A stretch of 64,000 nt of DNA from Phycisphaerae bacterium (GCA_028714855.1 JAQTLP010000007.1:1-64000), one strand, 5' to 3'. Positions 17,319-25,533 are shown, counted from the first letter of the stretch. Numbers and translations: made by a program. The notes: generated from the sequence alone by a model not told the origin.

Positions 17319-18494
17319 ATGGGCAGTTTACTTGTGTTGTTGATTATTTTAGGGTGTGTCGTTTATCTGTATCTGAAAGGCACGCTGGTTAAATCGTTTG
17401 CTATGGTGATAGTATCTATTTGCGCAAGTATAGTTGCCTTCGGCTACTTCGAGCTTTCGGGGAATTTTTTAATCGGCCGCAAAATCCTTGTGTCGTGGGC
17501 ATACCCGCTCTCATTTATACTGCTGTTCGTTTTGGTTTTTGCCATACTTCAGACAATCGCCAGCCAGCTGACTCTCAAGCCGGTTGACTTGGGATTTCTG
17601 CCGGAGCGCATCGGACGCGTTATTTGCGGGATTCTCCTGGGGCTTATGGTGTCCGGAGTTTTGCTCGCGACCGTCGCGATGGCGCCTTTATCGCCGAAAT
17701 ATCCCTATCAGCGTTTTGATGTAACGAACCCCGACGCCGAAACCCCCAAAAAGGTATTGCCAAATGCCGATGGTTTTGCAACAGGATGGTTTAATATCAT
17801 AAGCAGCGGCAGCTTTAGCGGCAAAAGAAGTTTTGCAACTATGCACCCGGCTTTCATCGACCAGCTCTTCCTGAACCGGCTCGAAATCAATAACAGAGTT
17901 CCGGTTATCGCTGTCCCCGACGCAATAGAAATACCGAAGATAGCTGTTTGGCCGGCTCCCGAAGACCTGAAGGACTCCGAGGGAAATCCGATACAGCCGA
18001 AAAGCGGTCATACCCTTACAATCATAAGGGTGGGGATGGTCGCTTATGCAATAATCCCATTTACGCCTTCTCAGTTAAGAGTGATTTGCAAAGAGAAAGA
18101 GGCAAGTGATGATAAGGACCAGCTCGCCGGAAAAGGGGAAAATATTTATCCTGTTGGATATATGAAGACGGTGGACGAGTTGCGGATAAGAAAATTAGTC
18201 GACCATATAGACATAAAAAAAGCCGATATCTCAGGCAGAATGAAGGAAATCGATTTTGTTTTTTATGTCCCCGATGGTTTTAAACCCGTCCTGGTCGAGT
18301 ATAAGCAAAATTGTGTCAGGCAGATACCGCAGTCTGCGGTTGTATCGGCTGAGCAGGCCCCGTCGATAGTGCCCTTTGAGAAACCACCGGAACCGGTAAG
18401 GGTTTCTGAACCTAATAAGCCTGTGGAGCAGCCAAAATCCCCTTCCCTGCCTGCTTCTTCTGCACAACCCGGCCCGCGCGATGCTAATAAATAG
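17319..18494 (+). CDS. CvpA-like membrane protein with long C-terminal extension
   Basis: Of 391 residues, the first about 130 form four hydrophobic helices (around 3-20, 24-42, 60-85 and 98-120) with a CvpA/colicin-V-production-like pattern (LGFLPERIGRVICGILLGLM). Residues about 130-340 form a soluble domain without a recognised family, followed by a Pro/Glu/Ser-rich tail (about 340-391). CvpA proteins are linked to envelope stress and secretion; exact function is unclear. It lies 62 bases after the pseudo-ATPase on the same strand, so it may belong to the pilT transcript. An AGAT/GGAG site precedes the ATG. Confidence 0.7.
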   Translation: MGSLLVLLIILGCVVYLYLKGTLVKSFAMVIVSICASIVAFGYFELSGNFLIGRKILVSWAYPLSFILLFVLVFAILQTIASQLTLKPVDLGFLPERIGRVICGILLGLMVSGVLLATVAMAPLSPKYPYQRFDVTNPDAETPKKVLPNADGFATGWFNIISSGSFSGKRSFATMHPAFIDQLFLNRLEINNRVPVIAVPDAIEIPKIAVWPAPEDLKDSEGNPIQPKSGHTLTIIRVGMVAYAIIPFTPSQLRVICKEKEASDDKDQLAGKGENIYPVGYMKTVDELRIRKLVDHIDIKKADISGRMKEIDFVFYVPDGFKPVLVEYKQNCVRQIPQSAVVSAEQAPSIVPFEKPPEPVRVSEPNKPVEQPKSPSLPASSAQPGPRDANK

Positions 18495-18587
18495 AGCGGC
18501 CGTGACATCCCGAAAACTTCAGGGCGAAAATGATGTGTAGCTGTATGCTCTGTTGTTTTTAAGGATTGTGTACTGCCGCTGCCGGCT

Positions 18588-18740
18588 TCAGGAGCAAACG
18601 ACCAATTCTTCTTCCAGATTCAGCTCCATCAGGTGTTCGAGATAACTGTACAAATCTTCCTCCGAAAAATCGGCGAGGAATTCCGGCTTGGCGCTTCTGT
18701 TGATTTCACAAATGCGGTCTATCAATTCCCTTTTACTCAT
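18588..18740 (-). CDS. 50-residue conserved-looking small protein
   Basis: A 50-codon frame begins MSKRELIDRICEINRSAKPE and ends at TGA (18588-18590 on the plus strand). It has AAGGATG about 7 bases before the ATG. The product is acidic and helical (FADFSEEDLYSYLEHLMEL wording, two likely amphipathic helices) and resembles small unannotated proteins I have seen in planctomycetal genomes; this is recollection, not a search. The good ribosome-binding site and coherent amino-acid use support a real gene. Its leader (18741-18860) has three hairpins. Confidence 0.6.
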   Translation of the reverse strand: MSKRELIDRICEINRSAKPEFLADFSEEDLYSYLEHLMELNLEEELVVCS

Positions 18741-18777
18741 ACACGCACATCCTTAAAAACTATTGTTCCTCAACTTA

Positions 18778-18853
18778 CCGAAATATCGGCTGGCTTGTCT
18801 TTTTTCCTTTAGCCTGTCTCTGGCTCCCCGCCAAACGCCCTATAACCCAGGGC
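18778..18853 (-). promoter_or_regulatory. hairpin-rich leader of the 50-codon gene, identity unknown
   Basis: Three perfect small stems lie in a row upstream of the gene on its own strand: GCCC/GGGC (18837-18853), AGCC/GGCT (18811-18825) and CCGA/TCGG (18778-18789). The G+C-rich patch stands out in an otherwise A+T-rich gap. It could be a structured 5' leader or small RNA. It does not match a riboswitch that I can name. The rest of the 434-base gap 18741-19174 holds only the EF-G promoter. Confidence 0.35.
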
Positions 18854-19094
18854 CACTATATAACTGTGCCGCTTTTCTTTAGCCCACAACATATAGCTCA
18901 ATCGGACAAACTGGTTTCATCACATCTTTCAATGTCCAATAAAATCACCTTCGCCGCCGGCTTATCCAGTTGCAAAAAAATTTACTAATTCTCTATTTTT
19001 TTACGCCCCGCCGCGCTTTACTTCATAAGGCGAAATAGCGGAGTTGAGCTTTATATCACTTATTGTGTAACATCTCAGAATGCCAAAAAATAGC

Positions 19095-19124
19095 TTGCCC
19101 TCTATGTCAAAATTATTGTATTAT
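19095..19124 (+). promoter_or_regulatory. predicted promoter of the EF-G-like gene
   Basis: TTGCCC (19095-19100) and TATTAT (19119-19124) with an 18-base spacer. The leader would be about 45 bases and includes a clear GGAGG before the GTG start. Confidence 0.45.
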
Positions 19125-19174
19125 TATTTGTTTTAACGAAAACCTGAAAAATAGGTCTTTTTGGAGGTTCAAAA

Positions 19175-21211
19175 GTGACAGCTATAGGCGACATTCGCAA
19201 CATTGTTCTTTTAGGGCACGGTGGTAGCGGCAAAACCTCTCTTACCGAGGCTATGCTGCATACTACCGGCGCAACAAACCGCCTCGGCAGCGTTGATGAC
19301 AAAACCAGCATCTGCGATTATTACGACGAGGAAAAGGAGCATCAGCATTCTATCACATCAGCTATTGTTCATACCAGCCACCGCGGCAAACTGCTCAATA
19401 TCATCGATACCCCGGGCTATCCTGATTTCGTAGGCCCAGCCATCAAATCGATATCCGCCGCCGAAATCGCAGTTATCGTCGTTAGCGCTTCGGCAGGCAT
19501 CGAAACGAATACCCGTAAACTCTTCGAATCGGCTGCAGCCGCCAATATGCCGCGGGTCTTCGTCATTAATAAAATCGATGCCGAAAATGCTGACCTTCCC
19601 GCCCTTCTCAAGGCCATTCAGGAAACTTTCGGCCCACAGTGTCGTTGCGCCAACCTTCCTGCTGCGGACAAGGCCTCAGTAATCGATTGCATCGAAAACA
19701 AAAGCGGCGAATCACCCCTGGGCGATGTTGCTCAGGCGCATACTGATTTAATAGAAAGCGTCATTGAAGCCGACGACCAGCTTATGGAAACTTATCTCGG
19801 CGGCGGGGAAATATCCGCCGAAAAAATAGCTTCTGTTTTCGTAAAGGCCCTCAAGGCCGGAACTGTTACGCCCGTTCTTTTCACAAATGCTCGCAAAGAA
19901 ATTGGAGTGACCGAGCTTCTCGATTTTATTGTAAAATACGCGCCATCCCCGCTCGAAGCTGACCCTGCTCAGCTTAAAGCTGGTGAAAACGTAACAGCCC
20001 TCAAACCCGATCCAGCGGCTCCGCTGGCAGGGATGGTGTTTCGCATCGGCTTTGACCCCCGCTCAAATATGAAGTATTCCGCCGTCCGTATCTTCAGCGG
20101 AACGGTTAAATCGGATACTAATCTTATCCGCAATGATGAGAAAAAAGGCATCCGCGCAGGCCACATCTTAAAATCGCAGGGCGGCGAAAACAAAGAAATC
20201 GAAACCGGCCAGGCCGGTGACATCATAACCATCGCCAAAGCTGAGGAATTTAAAATCGGCGACCTCATTCACGACGGCAAAGTCGCCGGAAAATTCGACA
20301 CCCCCGCCGTGCCTGAGCCGATGTTCTCGCTGGCCCTTGAGCTGTCAGCAAAAGGCGACGAGCAAAGAATCAGTGCAGCACTGGAAAAACTATGCGAGGA
20401 AGACCCTTGCCTTAAGGTTACACGCGACCAGCAGACGAATGAACAGGTTGCCAGCGGCCTCGGCGACCTCCACCTCCGCATAATGCTCGAAAAACTGGAG
20501 AAACGCTTCAAGCTCATAGTAACTGGAAAAGAGCCCAAGATTCCTTACCGCGAGACAATCTCGACAAAAGCCGAAGGACATTACCGCCATAAAAAGCAGA
20601 CCGGCGGCGCGGGTCAGTTCGGCGAAGTTTACCTGCGGGTAGAGCCCGCCCCGCGAGGCTCAGACCCGTCTCTCGATTATAAATGGGACATTTTCGGTGC
20701 CTCAATCCCGGGCCAGTTCGAGCCTGCTGTTCAAAAAGGCGTCGTCGATGTAATGCAGAGGGGCGTCGTCGCAGGCTTCCCGATGCAGGATATAAAAGTC
20801 TCCGTCTACGACGGCAAATACCACCCTGTTGACTCAAAGGAAGTCGCATTCCGAGCGGCGGGAAAAGGTGCCTTTATGGATGCTGTTTCCAAGGCAAAGC
20901 CAGTTTTGCTTGAGCCGATTGTCAATATGGAAGTTACCATCCCGGCCGAGCATATAGGCGATATCACAGGCGATTTGTCCTCAAAAAGAGGAAGAGTAAT
21001 AGGTCAGGACATGCTCGCGGGAAATTTCATCGTTATTAAGGCTCAGGTCCCGCTTTCCGAGGTTACGCAGTATAATAGCCAGTTAAAGAGCGTAACCGGC
21101 GGACGGGGCAGCTATTCGATGACGCTAAGCCGATATGAGGTTGTGCCGGGCAATGTCCAGCAGCAGATTATCGCTCAATACGGCAAAAAGAAAGAAGTAG
21201 AAGAGCAATAA
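19175..21211 (+). CDS. elongation factor G paralogue (EF-G-like GTPase)
   Basis: This 678-residue translation GTPase has all five EF-G domains. The P-loop is GHGGSGKTS (residues 14-22) instead of the AHIDAGKT of housekeeping EF-G. G3 is DTPGYPDF, with Y82 in the position of the catalytic His. G4 is NKID at about 131-134. Switch I reads EKEHQHSITSA where canonical EF-G has EKERGITITSA. Domain IV keeps HRHKKQTGGAGQFGEVYL-like wording (RHKKQTGGAGQFGEV), and domain V ends GRGSYSMTLSRYEVVP. These features place it with the EF-G-like (FusA2-type) group rather than with the main FusA; the role of that group is not settled. The start is GTG with TTGGAGG upstream. The 25-residue ORF follows 20 bases later. 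Confidence 0.88.
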   Translation: MTAIGDIRNIVLLGHGGSGKTSLTEAMLHTTGATNRLGSVDDKTSICDYYDEEKEHQHSITSAIVHTSHRGKLLNIIDTPGYPDFVGPAIKSISAAEIAVIVVSASAGIETNTRKLFESAAAANMPRVFVINKIDAENADLPALLKAIQETFGPQCRCANLPAADKASVIDCIENKSGESPLGDVAQAHTDLIESVIEADDQLMETYLGGGEISAEKIASVFVKALKAGTVTPVLFTNARKEIGVTELLDFIVKYAPSPLEADPAQLKAGENVTALKPDPAAPLAGMVFRIGFDPRSNMKYSAVRIFSGTVKSDTNLIRNDEKKGIRAGHILKSQGGENKEIETGQAGDIITIAKAEEFKIGDLIHDGKVAGKFDTPAVPEPMFSLALELSAKGDEQRISAALEKLCEEDPCLKVTRDQQTNEQVASGLGDLHLRIMLEKLEKRFKLIVTGKEPKIPYRETISTKAEGHYRHKKQTGGAGQFGEVYLRVEPAPRGSDPSLDYKWDIFGASIPGQFEPAVQKGVVDVMQRGVVAGFPMQDIKVSVYDGKYHPVDSKEVAFRAAGKGAFMDAVSKAKPVLLEPIVNMEVTIPAEHIGDITGDLSSKRGRVIGQDMLAGNFIVIKAQVPLSEVTQYNSQLKSVTGGRGSYSMTLSRYEVVPGNVQQQIIAQYGKKKEVEEQ

Positions 21212-21231
21212 CCTATTGAAAGGATAATAAC

Positions 21232-21309
21232 ATGTGTGGTACTTGTGGATGCAGAAGCGGCAAAAAAGCAAAGCCGAAAAAGAAAAAAGCAAAATCCAAA
21301 AAGAAATAA
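21232..21309 (+). CDS. 25-residue Cys/Lys-rich microprotein
   Basis: An ATG with GAAAGGA seven bases upstream opens a 25-codon frame. The product begins MCGTCGCRSGKK and ends in a run of Lys with Ala/Pro/Ser. The CxxCxC cluster suits metal binding and the tail suits RNA or ribosome binding; both are inference. It lies 20 bases after the EF-G paralogue and is probably co-transcribed. The strong ribosome-binding site argues that it is translated; the low-complexity tail makes homology hard to judge. Confidence 0.5.
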   Translation: MCGTCGCRSGKKAKPKKKKAKSKKK

Positions 21310-22018
21310 TTTAGTCGTTAGTCGATAATCTCTGGTTGTTAGCAGGTCAAGGGGGTATGTCTTTTCGTAACTATCCATATTTCAATCAAAAGCGCAGATA
21401 GTTAGACACCCAAAACAGGGATTTTATAATTTTTTTTACTTCTTTAATCACAACGGTTTAACTCAAAACCGCACATCTTAAAAAGCCCTAATTTTCGCAT
21501 CAAACGCGCAAGTCCGTTCAATTATAGGAGGTGGTCTATTTATGGAATGTACTATGAAAAAGCAAAAATTTTACTTTGTCCCTTTGTGCCTTTGTGGCTC
21601 AAGTTCAATCAATCAAAAACAACAAATTATGCAAAACGAACCCAATTTAGGACAAAGTCAAATTTCTTATAACACCAGTGAAAACAATAGGTTATATCGA
21701 AAAATTCAAATTGGACACTTGGTCAAAACGAACCCAAACGAACCCAATTTTAAACAGGGTAAGCGTGGGCAGCAATCGAGAATCTTTGCTTCGCTTCGAG
21801 AGGAATTTTTAGGTGCAGATTGCCTAAGTTAACAAGAGGAAAATCAAAAATCGAAAAGCAAAATTGTAGAGCCGCTTCGCGGGGATTTTTTTATCACGTA
21901 TCAAAAGATTATGCGGGAAATTTCGGTGTTGTAAATGAGAACAGTTAGGTTAGAATAGTAAAACAAGAAAAAAAGAGGAATTATAGCGGGACGAAAAAAT
22001 GATAGAAAGGAGGCTTGC
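21310..22018. other. 709-base gene-free stretch with a dispersed repeat
   Basis: The stretch is A+T-rich. A 96-codon frame at 21542-21832 has a GGAGGTGG sequence upstream (21526-21533), but its translation is built from the repeat described at 21607 and reads like non-coding sequence (NEPN and similar tripeptides repeated), so I do not call it a gene. Sequence from 21838 to 22018 shows nothing beyond the strong AAAGGAGG ribosome-binding site of the Hpt gene. Confidence 0.6.
21607..21648 (+). repeat. dispersed repeat, copy 1 core
   Basis: The 42-base core contains AAATTATGCAAAACGAACCC and recurs, inverted, at 47005-47046 with one substitution and one shifted base. Similarity continues weakly downstream: ACGAACCCAAACGAACCCAA here (from about 21728) and a related AAACCCAAACAAAGCCAA in the other copy. 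Both copies are intergenic. Confidence 0.75.
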
Positions 22019-22411
22019 ATGATTAAGAATCCTGATGAAGTGGTGGTTGACTGGGCAAAAATTATTGCCGGCTGTCTTGATGAGCAGACAATAAGAGAAA
22101 TTCTGCCGACTTACTTAGAGGAGAGCAGAGCACATTTTAAGGCACTTGTTTCCGCGGTCGACACATCTAATGCGAAAGATGTCAAACTGCATGCTCATGC
22201 GATAAAAGGTGTGGGTAGAAACCTGGGAGATATCCGCTTGTCTGAGGCGGCCTGGCCGCTTGAAACTGCGGCTGCAAAGGGAGATTTGTCGCAGGCCCAG
22301 GAACTACTGAAAAAGGTAGCAGATGAGTTTGAGAAATTTGAGAAATTTGTCTCAAGGCCGGATTGGATAGATATAGCGAAGGAAAAAGCAGCCTTTGAAA
22401 CGAAAGCTTAG
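22019..22411 (+). CDS. histidine phosphotransfer (Hpt) domain protein
   Basis: This 130-residue protein is a lone Hpt four-helix bundle. The phospho-acceptor is H60 in HAIKGVGRNLG, the HxxKG signature. Hpt proteins shuttle phosphate between receiver domains in multistep phosphorelays. Helices on both sides (about 22-50 and 75-115) complete the bundle. The ribosome-binding site AAAGGAGG is near perfect. No hybrid kinase is adjacent, so its partners are elsewhere; the lone receiver at 13153-13641 is a candidate. Confidence 0.88.
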   Translation: MIKNPDEVVVDWAKIIAGCLDEQTIREILPTYLEESRAHFKALVSAVDTSNAKDVKLHAHAIKGVGRNLGDIRLSEAAWPLETAAAKGDLSQAQELLKKVADEFEKFEKFVSRPDWIDIAKEKAAFETKA

Positions 22412-22541
22412 CAATTGAGACCAGCAAAGCCGGCGGGCAAGTAAAGGCCGTCCTTGTCCCGATGGGATAGCCGGATAGAAAATCGGGAATCGAAATTTGA
22501 AAGTTGAAAGGCTGCGCTGCGAGGGGCAGGGCAAGTATTTA

Positions 22542-23099
22542 TTATTTAACGCGTGTGACGTAGAGGCCTGTTCGAGTATCGACGCGGATGAGTTCTCCCT
22601 GCCTGACAAACGCGGGAACCTGTACGACTACGCCGGTCTCGAGAGTGGCCGGTTTAGTCTGGCTTTGTGCGGTCGCACCTTTGATTTCCGGTGCCGTATC
22701 GACGACCATCAAATCGACGGTGTTCGGCAGCGTGATGAGGACAGGCTTTCCCTCGTAGGAATCTATTACTACCTGCATATTCGGCTTGAGGTATTTCAGG
22801 GCGTCACCAAAAACAGCGTCATTGAGGGTAATCTGGTCGAAAGTCTGCAAATCCATAAGTACGTGCTCTGAAGCATTCGAATAGAGGTATTCGTAGGATT
22901 TTTTTTGGAGTTCGATTTCTTCGAGAATCTCTTCGGAGCGGACACGGATATTCTGGATTAAGCCATCGGCAATGTTTTTCATCTTTACCTGATAGACCGC
23001 CCCGCCCTTACCGAGTTTGACGTGTTCGAAATCAATGATTGTATAGAGCTTGCCGTCGACCTTGATGGCCTGGGCTTTTTTCATTTCTGATGCTTTCAT
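22542..23099 (-). CDS. efp: translation elongation factor P
   Basis: This 185-residue protein has the three beta-barrel domains of EF-P (KOW-like 1-63, OB 66-128, C-terminal OB 130-185). The tip loop KLGKGGA carries K31, equivalent to the E. coli Lys that is beta-lysylated. The closing motif GELIRVDTRTGLYVTRVK is the EF-P C-terminal signature. It relieves ribosome stalling at polyproline. The tip Lys argues against the Arg/rhamnosyl branch; no modification enzyme (EpmA/EpmB) is in the window. It is followed on the same strand at its 5' side by the exonuclease gene, with 22 bases between. Confidence 0.95.
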   Translation of the reverse strand: MKASEMKKAQAIKVDGKLYTIIDFEHVKLGKGGAVYQVKMKNIADGLIQNIRVRSEEILEEIELQKKSYEYLYSNASEHVLMDLQTFDQITLNDAVFGDALKYLKPNMQVVIDSYEGKPVLITLPNTVDLMVVDTAPEIKGATAQSQTKPATLETGVVVQVPAFVRQGELIRVDTRTGLYVTRVK

Positions 23100-23121
23100 T
23101 GGTACTTTGCCTATTCCTAAA

Positions 23122-23613
23122 CTATTTTATTCCGAGTTTTCGCCTAAGAGCCCGCAAGTTGACGACATCTTCCTTGTTGTAGGCCAATAACTTCCGGAGG
23201 GCCTGGCTGTTATTGTTATTGAGATAATCATACCACAACGAGACGGCCATAGAGCCGTCGACGCCTTTGAGATGCCTTTGTATGCCCAAAAGCCTCTCGA
23301 CGACTTTGAGGCCGCCTTTTAAGTTTTGCCGCCAGCATTCGTACATCAAATCCGTGTGCCTAAAGCTGCCCTTGAGGTTTATCCTGAACTTGGTTTCGAT
23401 AAAAGGGAGGTCAAAACGGCTGCCGTTGTAACTGTAAATCTCATCAACGCCTTTGAGGAGTTTGAGCAGTTTTTTTTCGGACAAGTCATCTTCAATGAGC
23501 TGGATAGTCCGGCATTTTCCGGCCTTTTCAAGGGCAATGCCAATTACCGTTAAATCGCAGTCATAGCAACTAAAGCCGGTAGTTTCGATGTCAATATAGG
23601 CGCGATATTTCAT
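23122..23613 (-). CDS. DnaQ-like 3'-5' exonuclease / RNase H-like (YprB-type) protein
   Basis: This 163-residue protein has the DEDD exonuclease layout. Motif I is YIDIETTGF with D8 and E10, motif II is YNGSRFDLPFI, and motif III is YNKEDVVNLRAL near the C-terminus. Cys residues C16 and C19 lie just after motif I. The family (PF13482, ribonuclease-H-like) includes YprB and similar nucleases; DNA or RNA is the likely substrate. The protein is one compact domain. It is probably co-transcribed with efp. Confidence 0.8.
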   Translation of the reverse strand: MKYRAYIDIETTGFSCYDCDLTVIGIALEKAGKCRTIQLIEDDLSEKKLLKLLKGVDEIYSYNGSRFDLPFIETKFRINLKGSFRHTDLMYECWRQNLKGGLKVVERLLGIQRHLKGVDGSMAVSLWYDYLNNNNSQALRKLLAYNKEDVVNLRALRRKLGIK

Positions 23614-23870
23614 TTTATTACTTTATCACTTTATAACTTTATAGGCCAGCCCCCGCGGGCGCTGCTTAGGGCAGGTGTTTTTCGCTCTCAGCGAGATCGG
23701 CTGCTGAGGATAAAATACCTTAAAGCCAAACGAGGGTCAAGGAGCCGATATAATTATTTTATATTTATGTTGCATTCCGGCGGGTGTTGTGGTACGGTGA
23801 CTATTCAGTTGGGTTTATTCTCACGTCTCTCAGGAATATTCTCTTAACCAATACGAGAGGCAGATTTTAC

Positions 23871-23891
23871 GGCCATTGAAGGCCAAAGGAG
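23871..23891 (+). promoter_or_regulatory. csp leader hairpin and ribosome-binding site
   Basis: GGCC ATTGAA GGCC (23871-23884) forms a four-pair stem directly before AAAGGAG (23885-23891) and the GTG start at 23898. A 5' leader of about 140 bases is likely, from a TATAAT near 23746, which is typical of cold-shock mRNAs. The remainder of 23614-23870 shows no gene. Confidence 0.4.
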
Positions 23892-23897
23892 TTTTTA

Positions 23898-24101
23898 GTG
23901 AGTACAGGTACAGTAAAATGGTTTAACAGCAGCAAAGGATTTGGATTTATCAGCCCCGATGGTGGCGGCGAGGATTTGTTCGTCCATCACTCAGAAGTCA
24001 AGGGCGTCGGTTACGCCAATCTTGATGAAGGCCAAAAGGTCGAATTCGTGGTCGGAGAGGGCAGAAAAGGTCCATGTGCGACTAACGTAATCCCCGGCTA
24101 A
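23898..24101 (+). CDS. cold-shock protein (CspA family)
   Basis: This 67-residue single cold-shock domain has both RNA-binding motifs: RNP1 KGFGFISP (residues 14-21) and RNP2 DLFVHHSEV (about 30-38). It binds single-stranded RNA/DNA and melts structure. The start is GTG with a close AAAGGAG. A bidirectional terminator follows 25 bases after the stop codon. Confidence 0.96.
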   Translation: MSTGTVKWFNSSKGFGFISPDGGGEDLFVHHSEVKGVGYANLDEGQKVEFVVGEGRKGPCATNVIPG

Positions 24102-24126
24102 TTCAAAGCGATGTTCCTAAAAAACC

Positions 24127-24157
24127 AAAGGGCTCCGTTTTAAGGCGGAGCCCTTTT
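24127..24157 (+). terminator. bidirectional rho-independent terminator
   Basis: AAAGGGCTCCG (24127-24137) pairs with CGGAGCCCTTT (24146-24156), with an 8-base loop and TTTT after the stem; the reverse strand has the same stem and a T-rich exit. It lies between the convergent csp gene and the small gene at 24182. Confidence 0.9.
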
Positions 24158-24181
24158 AATTTGCGCTGTGATAGGGATAGG

Positions 24182-24451
24182 TTAAGGCAATTTTACCAGT
24201 TCATACAAGCCGTGGCCTGTGTCGCGCAGTCTGCCCTGCCTGCACAATTCGTTCCAGACCTCCTGCGGAAACTGGCTTGGCGGCTTTATGGCAAAAACAC
24301 CCGTAGGCCCGCCCGAAAGCGCGCCGCGTCCGAGGCGCGAATCGTCATCGAGTGCAGTGAGTTTGAGGCGTTTCTTGAACGCTTTCAAAGCACTTTTGAG
24401 TACTTCCGGCGTTATGCCGCCGCCTTGCTCCTGCTGCTGGTTTTCTGTCAT
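24182..24451 (-). CDS. small conserved-looking protein downstream of two kinases, unknown
   Basis: This 89-residue protein starts with a Gln-rich MTENQQQEQGGG and continues with VLKSALKAFKKRLKLTALDD, then SGGPTGVFAIKPPSQFP and a C-terminal winged-helix-like segment (PQEVWNELCRQGRLRDTGHG). The C-terminal half may be a small DNA/RNA-binding fold; this is a guess. It lies 29 bases after the APH-type kinase on the same strand. No named family is recognised. Confidence 0.65.
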   Translation of the reverse strand: MTENQQQEQGGGITPEVLKSALKAFKKRLKLTALDDDSRLGRGALSGGPTGVFAIKPPSQFPQEVWNELCRQGRLRDTGHGLYELVKLP

Positions 24452-24480
24452 ATTATCTGCCTCTGCATTATTGCTGCGAA

Positions 24481-25509
24481 TTATAAACTAATCGCCTGAG
24501 TCAATGTGTCGCGGTTATTGTCGAGCCATTCGGCTTTGCGCTGAATCATTTTGAGGAAATCGAGGCCTGAGAAGTTGCCGAAGTAGCCGGTCGCGGCTAC
24601 GGGCAGGATGGCCTCGGCTATCATCGTCTCAATCATTAAATCGAGCAGTGAATTCAACCGGTTTTCGTCAAGGGCGATTACCTCGCGGTAGCCATTTAGG
24701 AACTGCACGAGCTTGGCCTGGTCGAGATAATCGGGCCAATCGACAGGATTGGGACGGTTTCCCACAATCGAAAATTGCAGCATACCATTGGCAAGGTCGG
24801 TAACGGGCGAAGCGATTTTGACCGAATCGAAGTCGAGCAGCGCAATCATCTGATGCTTGGAAAAGAGCATATTGCCGGGGTGCCAATCACCGTGGACGAT
24901 TTGCTCCGGCCAGGAGTCGAAGCCAAGCTCGCTAACGTGAACGCTGGATTCGTTGTAAATGGCCATCAATGTTTCGGCAGTTCTATTTAATTGTTTGTCC
25001 CGCCCGGCCGCCTTTTCGGTTCCGGCTGTTTTCAGATGTGTGCGGACGATTGAAGAATCGTGGAAGCTGCTTCCGGGGGGTTTCCATTCCTGGGCGAAGT
25101 CAGCTAAATCTCGATGGAAGTTTGCCAATTGTCGGCCTGTGTCGGCGGTTGCTTCGGCGGAGCCGTCATAGCGGAAGCCGGTGATGAACTCGAAAAGCTC
25201 GTAGATGTGGTTATTCAGATGCAGGATTGTATTTTTCTCGTCGCAAGTTGCCACAAGTGGCGCGAGCGGGAATTCCATCTCTGAGAGGCGGGACTGGATT
25301 GCATGGGCGAAAGCAACGTGGTAGAGGTCGTCTTTGCCTTTGGGTCGGCGTTTCAACAGGAATTTACCACGTTCGGAGGTAACGACCAGTTTCGGCGCGC
25401 GCCTGCTGCCGGCTGGAAGCGGCTTTGCCCGATGGATTACGCCAACGTCGTAGTGGCTGAGGACTTGGGCCAGCTCCTCGGAAGAAAAATTTGCACCGCC
25501 TCTGGGCAT
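24481..25509 (-). CDS. aminoglycoside-phosphotransferase-fold kinase (APH/CotS-like)
   Basis: This 342-residue protein has the APH/choline-kinase fold. The catalytic loop is VHGDWHPGNMLF at about 204-215 and the metal-binding motif is LLDFDSV at about 222-228. The N-terminal lobe has KFLLKRRPKGK at about 51-61 as the ATP-binding Lys region. The CotS/HipA-like wording suits a small-molecule or sugar kinase rather than drug resistance. The natural substrate is unknown. It begins 24 bases after the Ser/Thr kinase and likely shares its transcript. Confidence 0.82.
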   Translation of the reverse strand: MPRGGANFSSEELAQVLSHYDVGVIHRAKPLPAGSRRAPKLVVTSERGKFLLKRRPKGKDDLYHVAFAHAIQSRLSEMEFPLAPLVATCDEKNTILHLNNHIYELFEFITGFRYDGSAEATADTGRQLANFHRDLADFAQEWKPPGSSFHDSSIVRTHLKTAGTEKAAGRDKQLNRTAETLMAIYNESSVHVSELGFDSWPEQIVHGDWHPGNMLFSKHQMIALLDFDSVKIASPVTDLANGMLQFSIVGNRPNPVDWPDYLDQAKLVQFLNGYREVIALDENRLNSLLDLMIETMIAEAILPVAATGYFGNFSGLDFLKMIQRKAEWLDNNRDTLTQAISL

Positions 25510-25533
25510 AGGATTTTTTGCTCCACACTGCGG

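Noticed and set aside
18741-18900. Known riboswitch (c-di-GMP, fluoride or similar) in the 50-codon gene leader
   Set aside because: Stems are present but I could not match a conserved core to any class.
21542-21832. 96-codon plus-strand frame with a GGAGG-like upstream sequence
   Set aside because: Its translation is made of the dispersed repeat (also at 47005-47046, where it is read on the other strand) and shows no protein-like pattern.
22497-22871. 124-codon plus-strand frame opposite efp
   Set aside because: Antisense to a certain EF-P gene; no ribosome-binding site.
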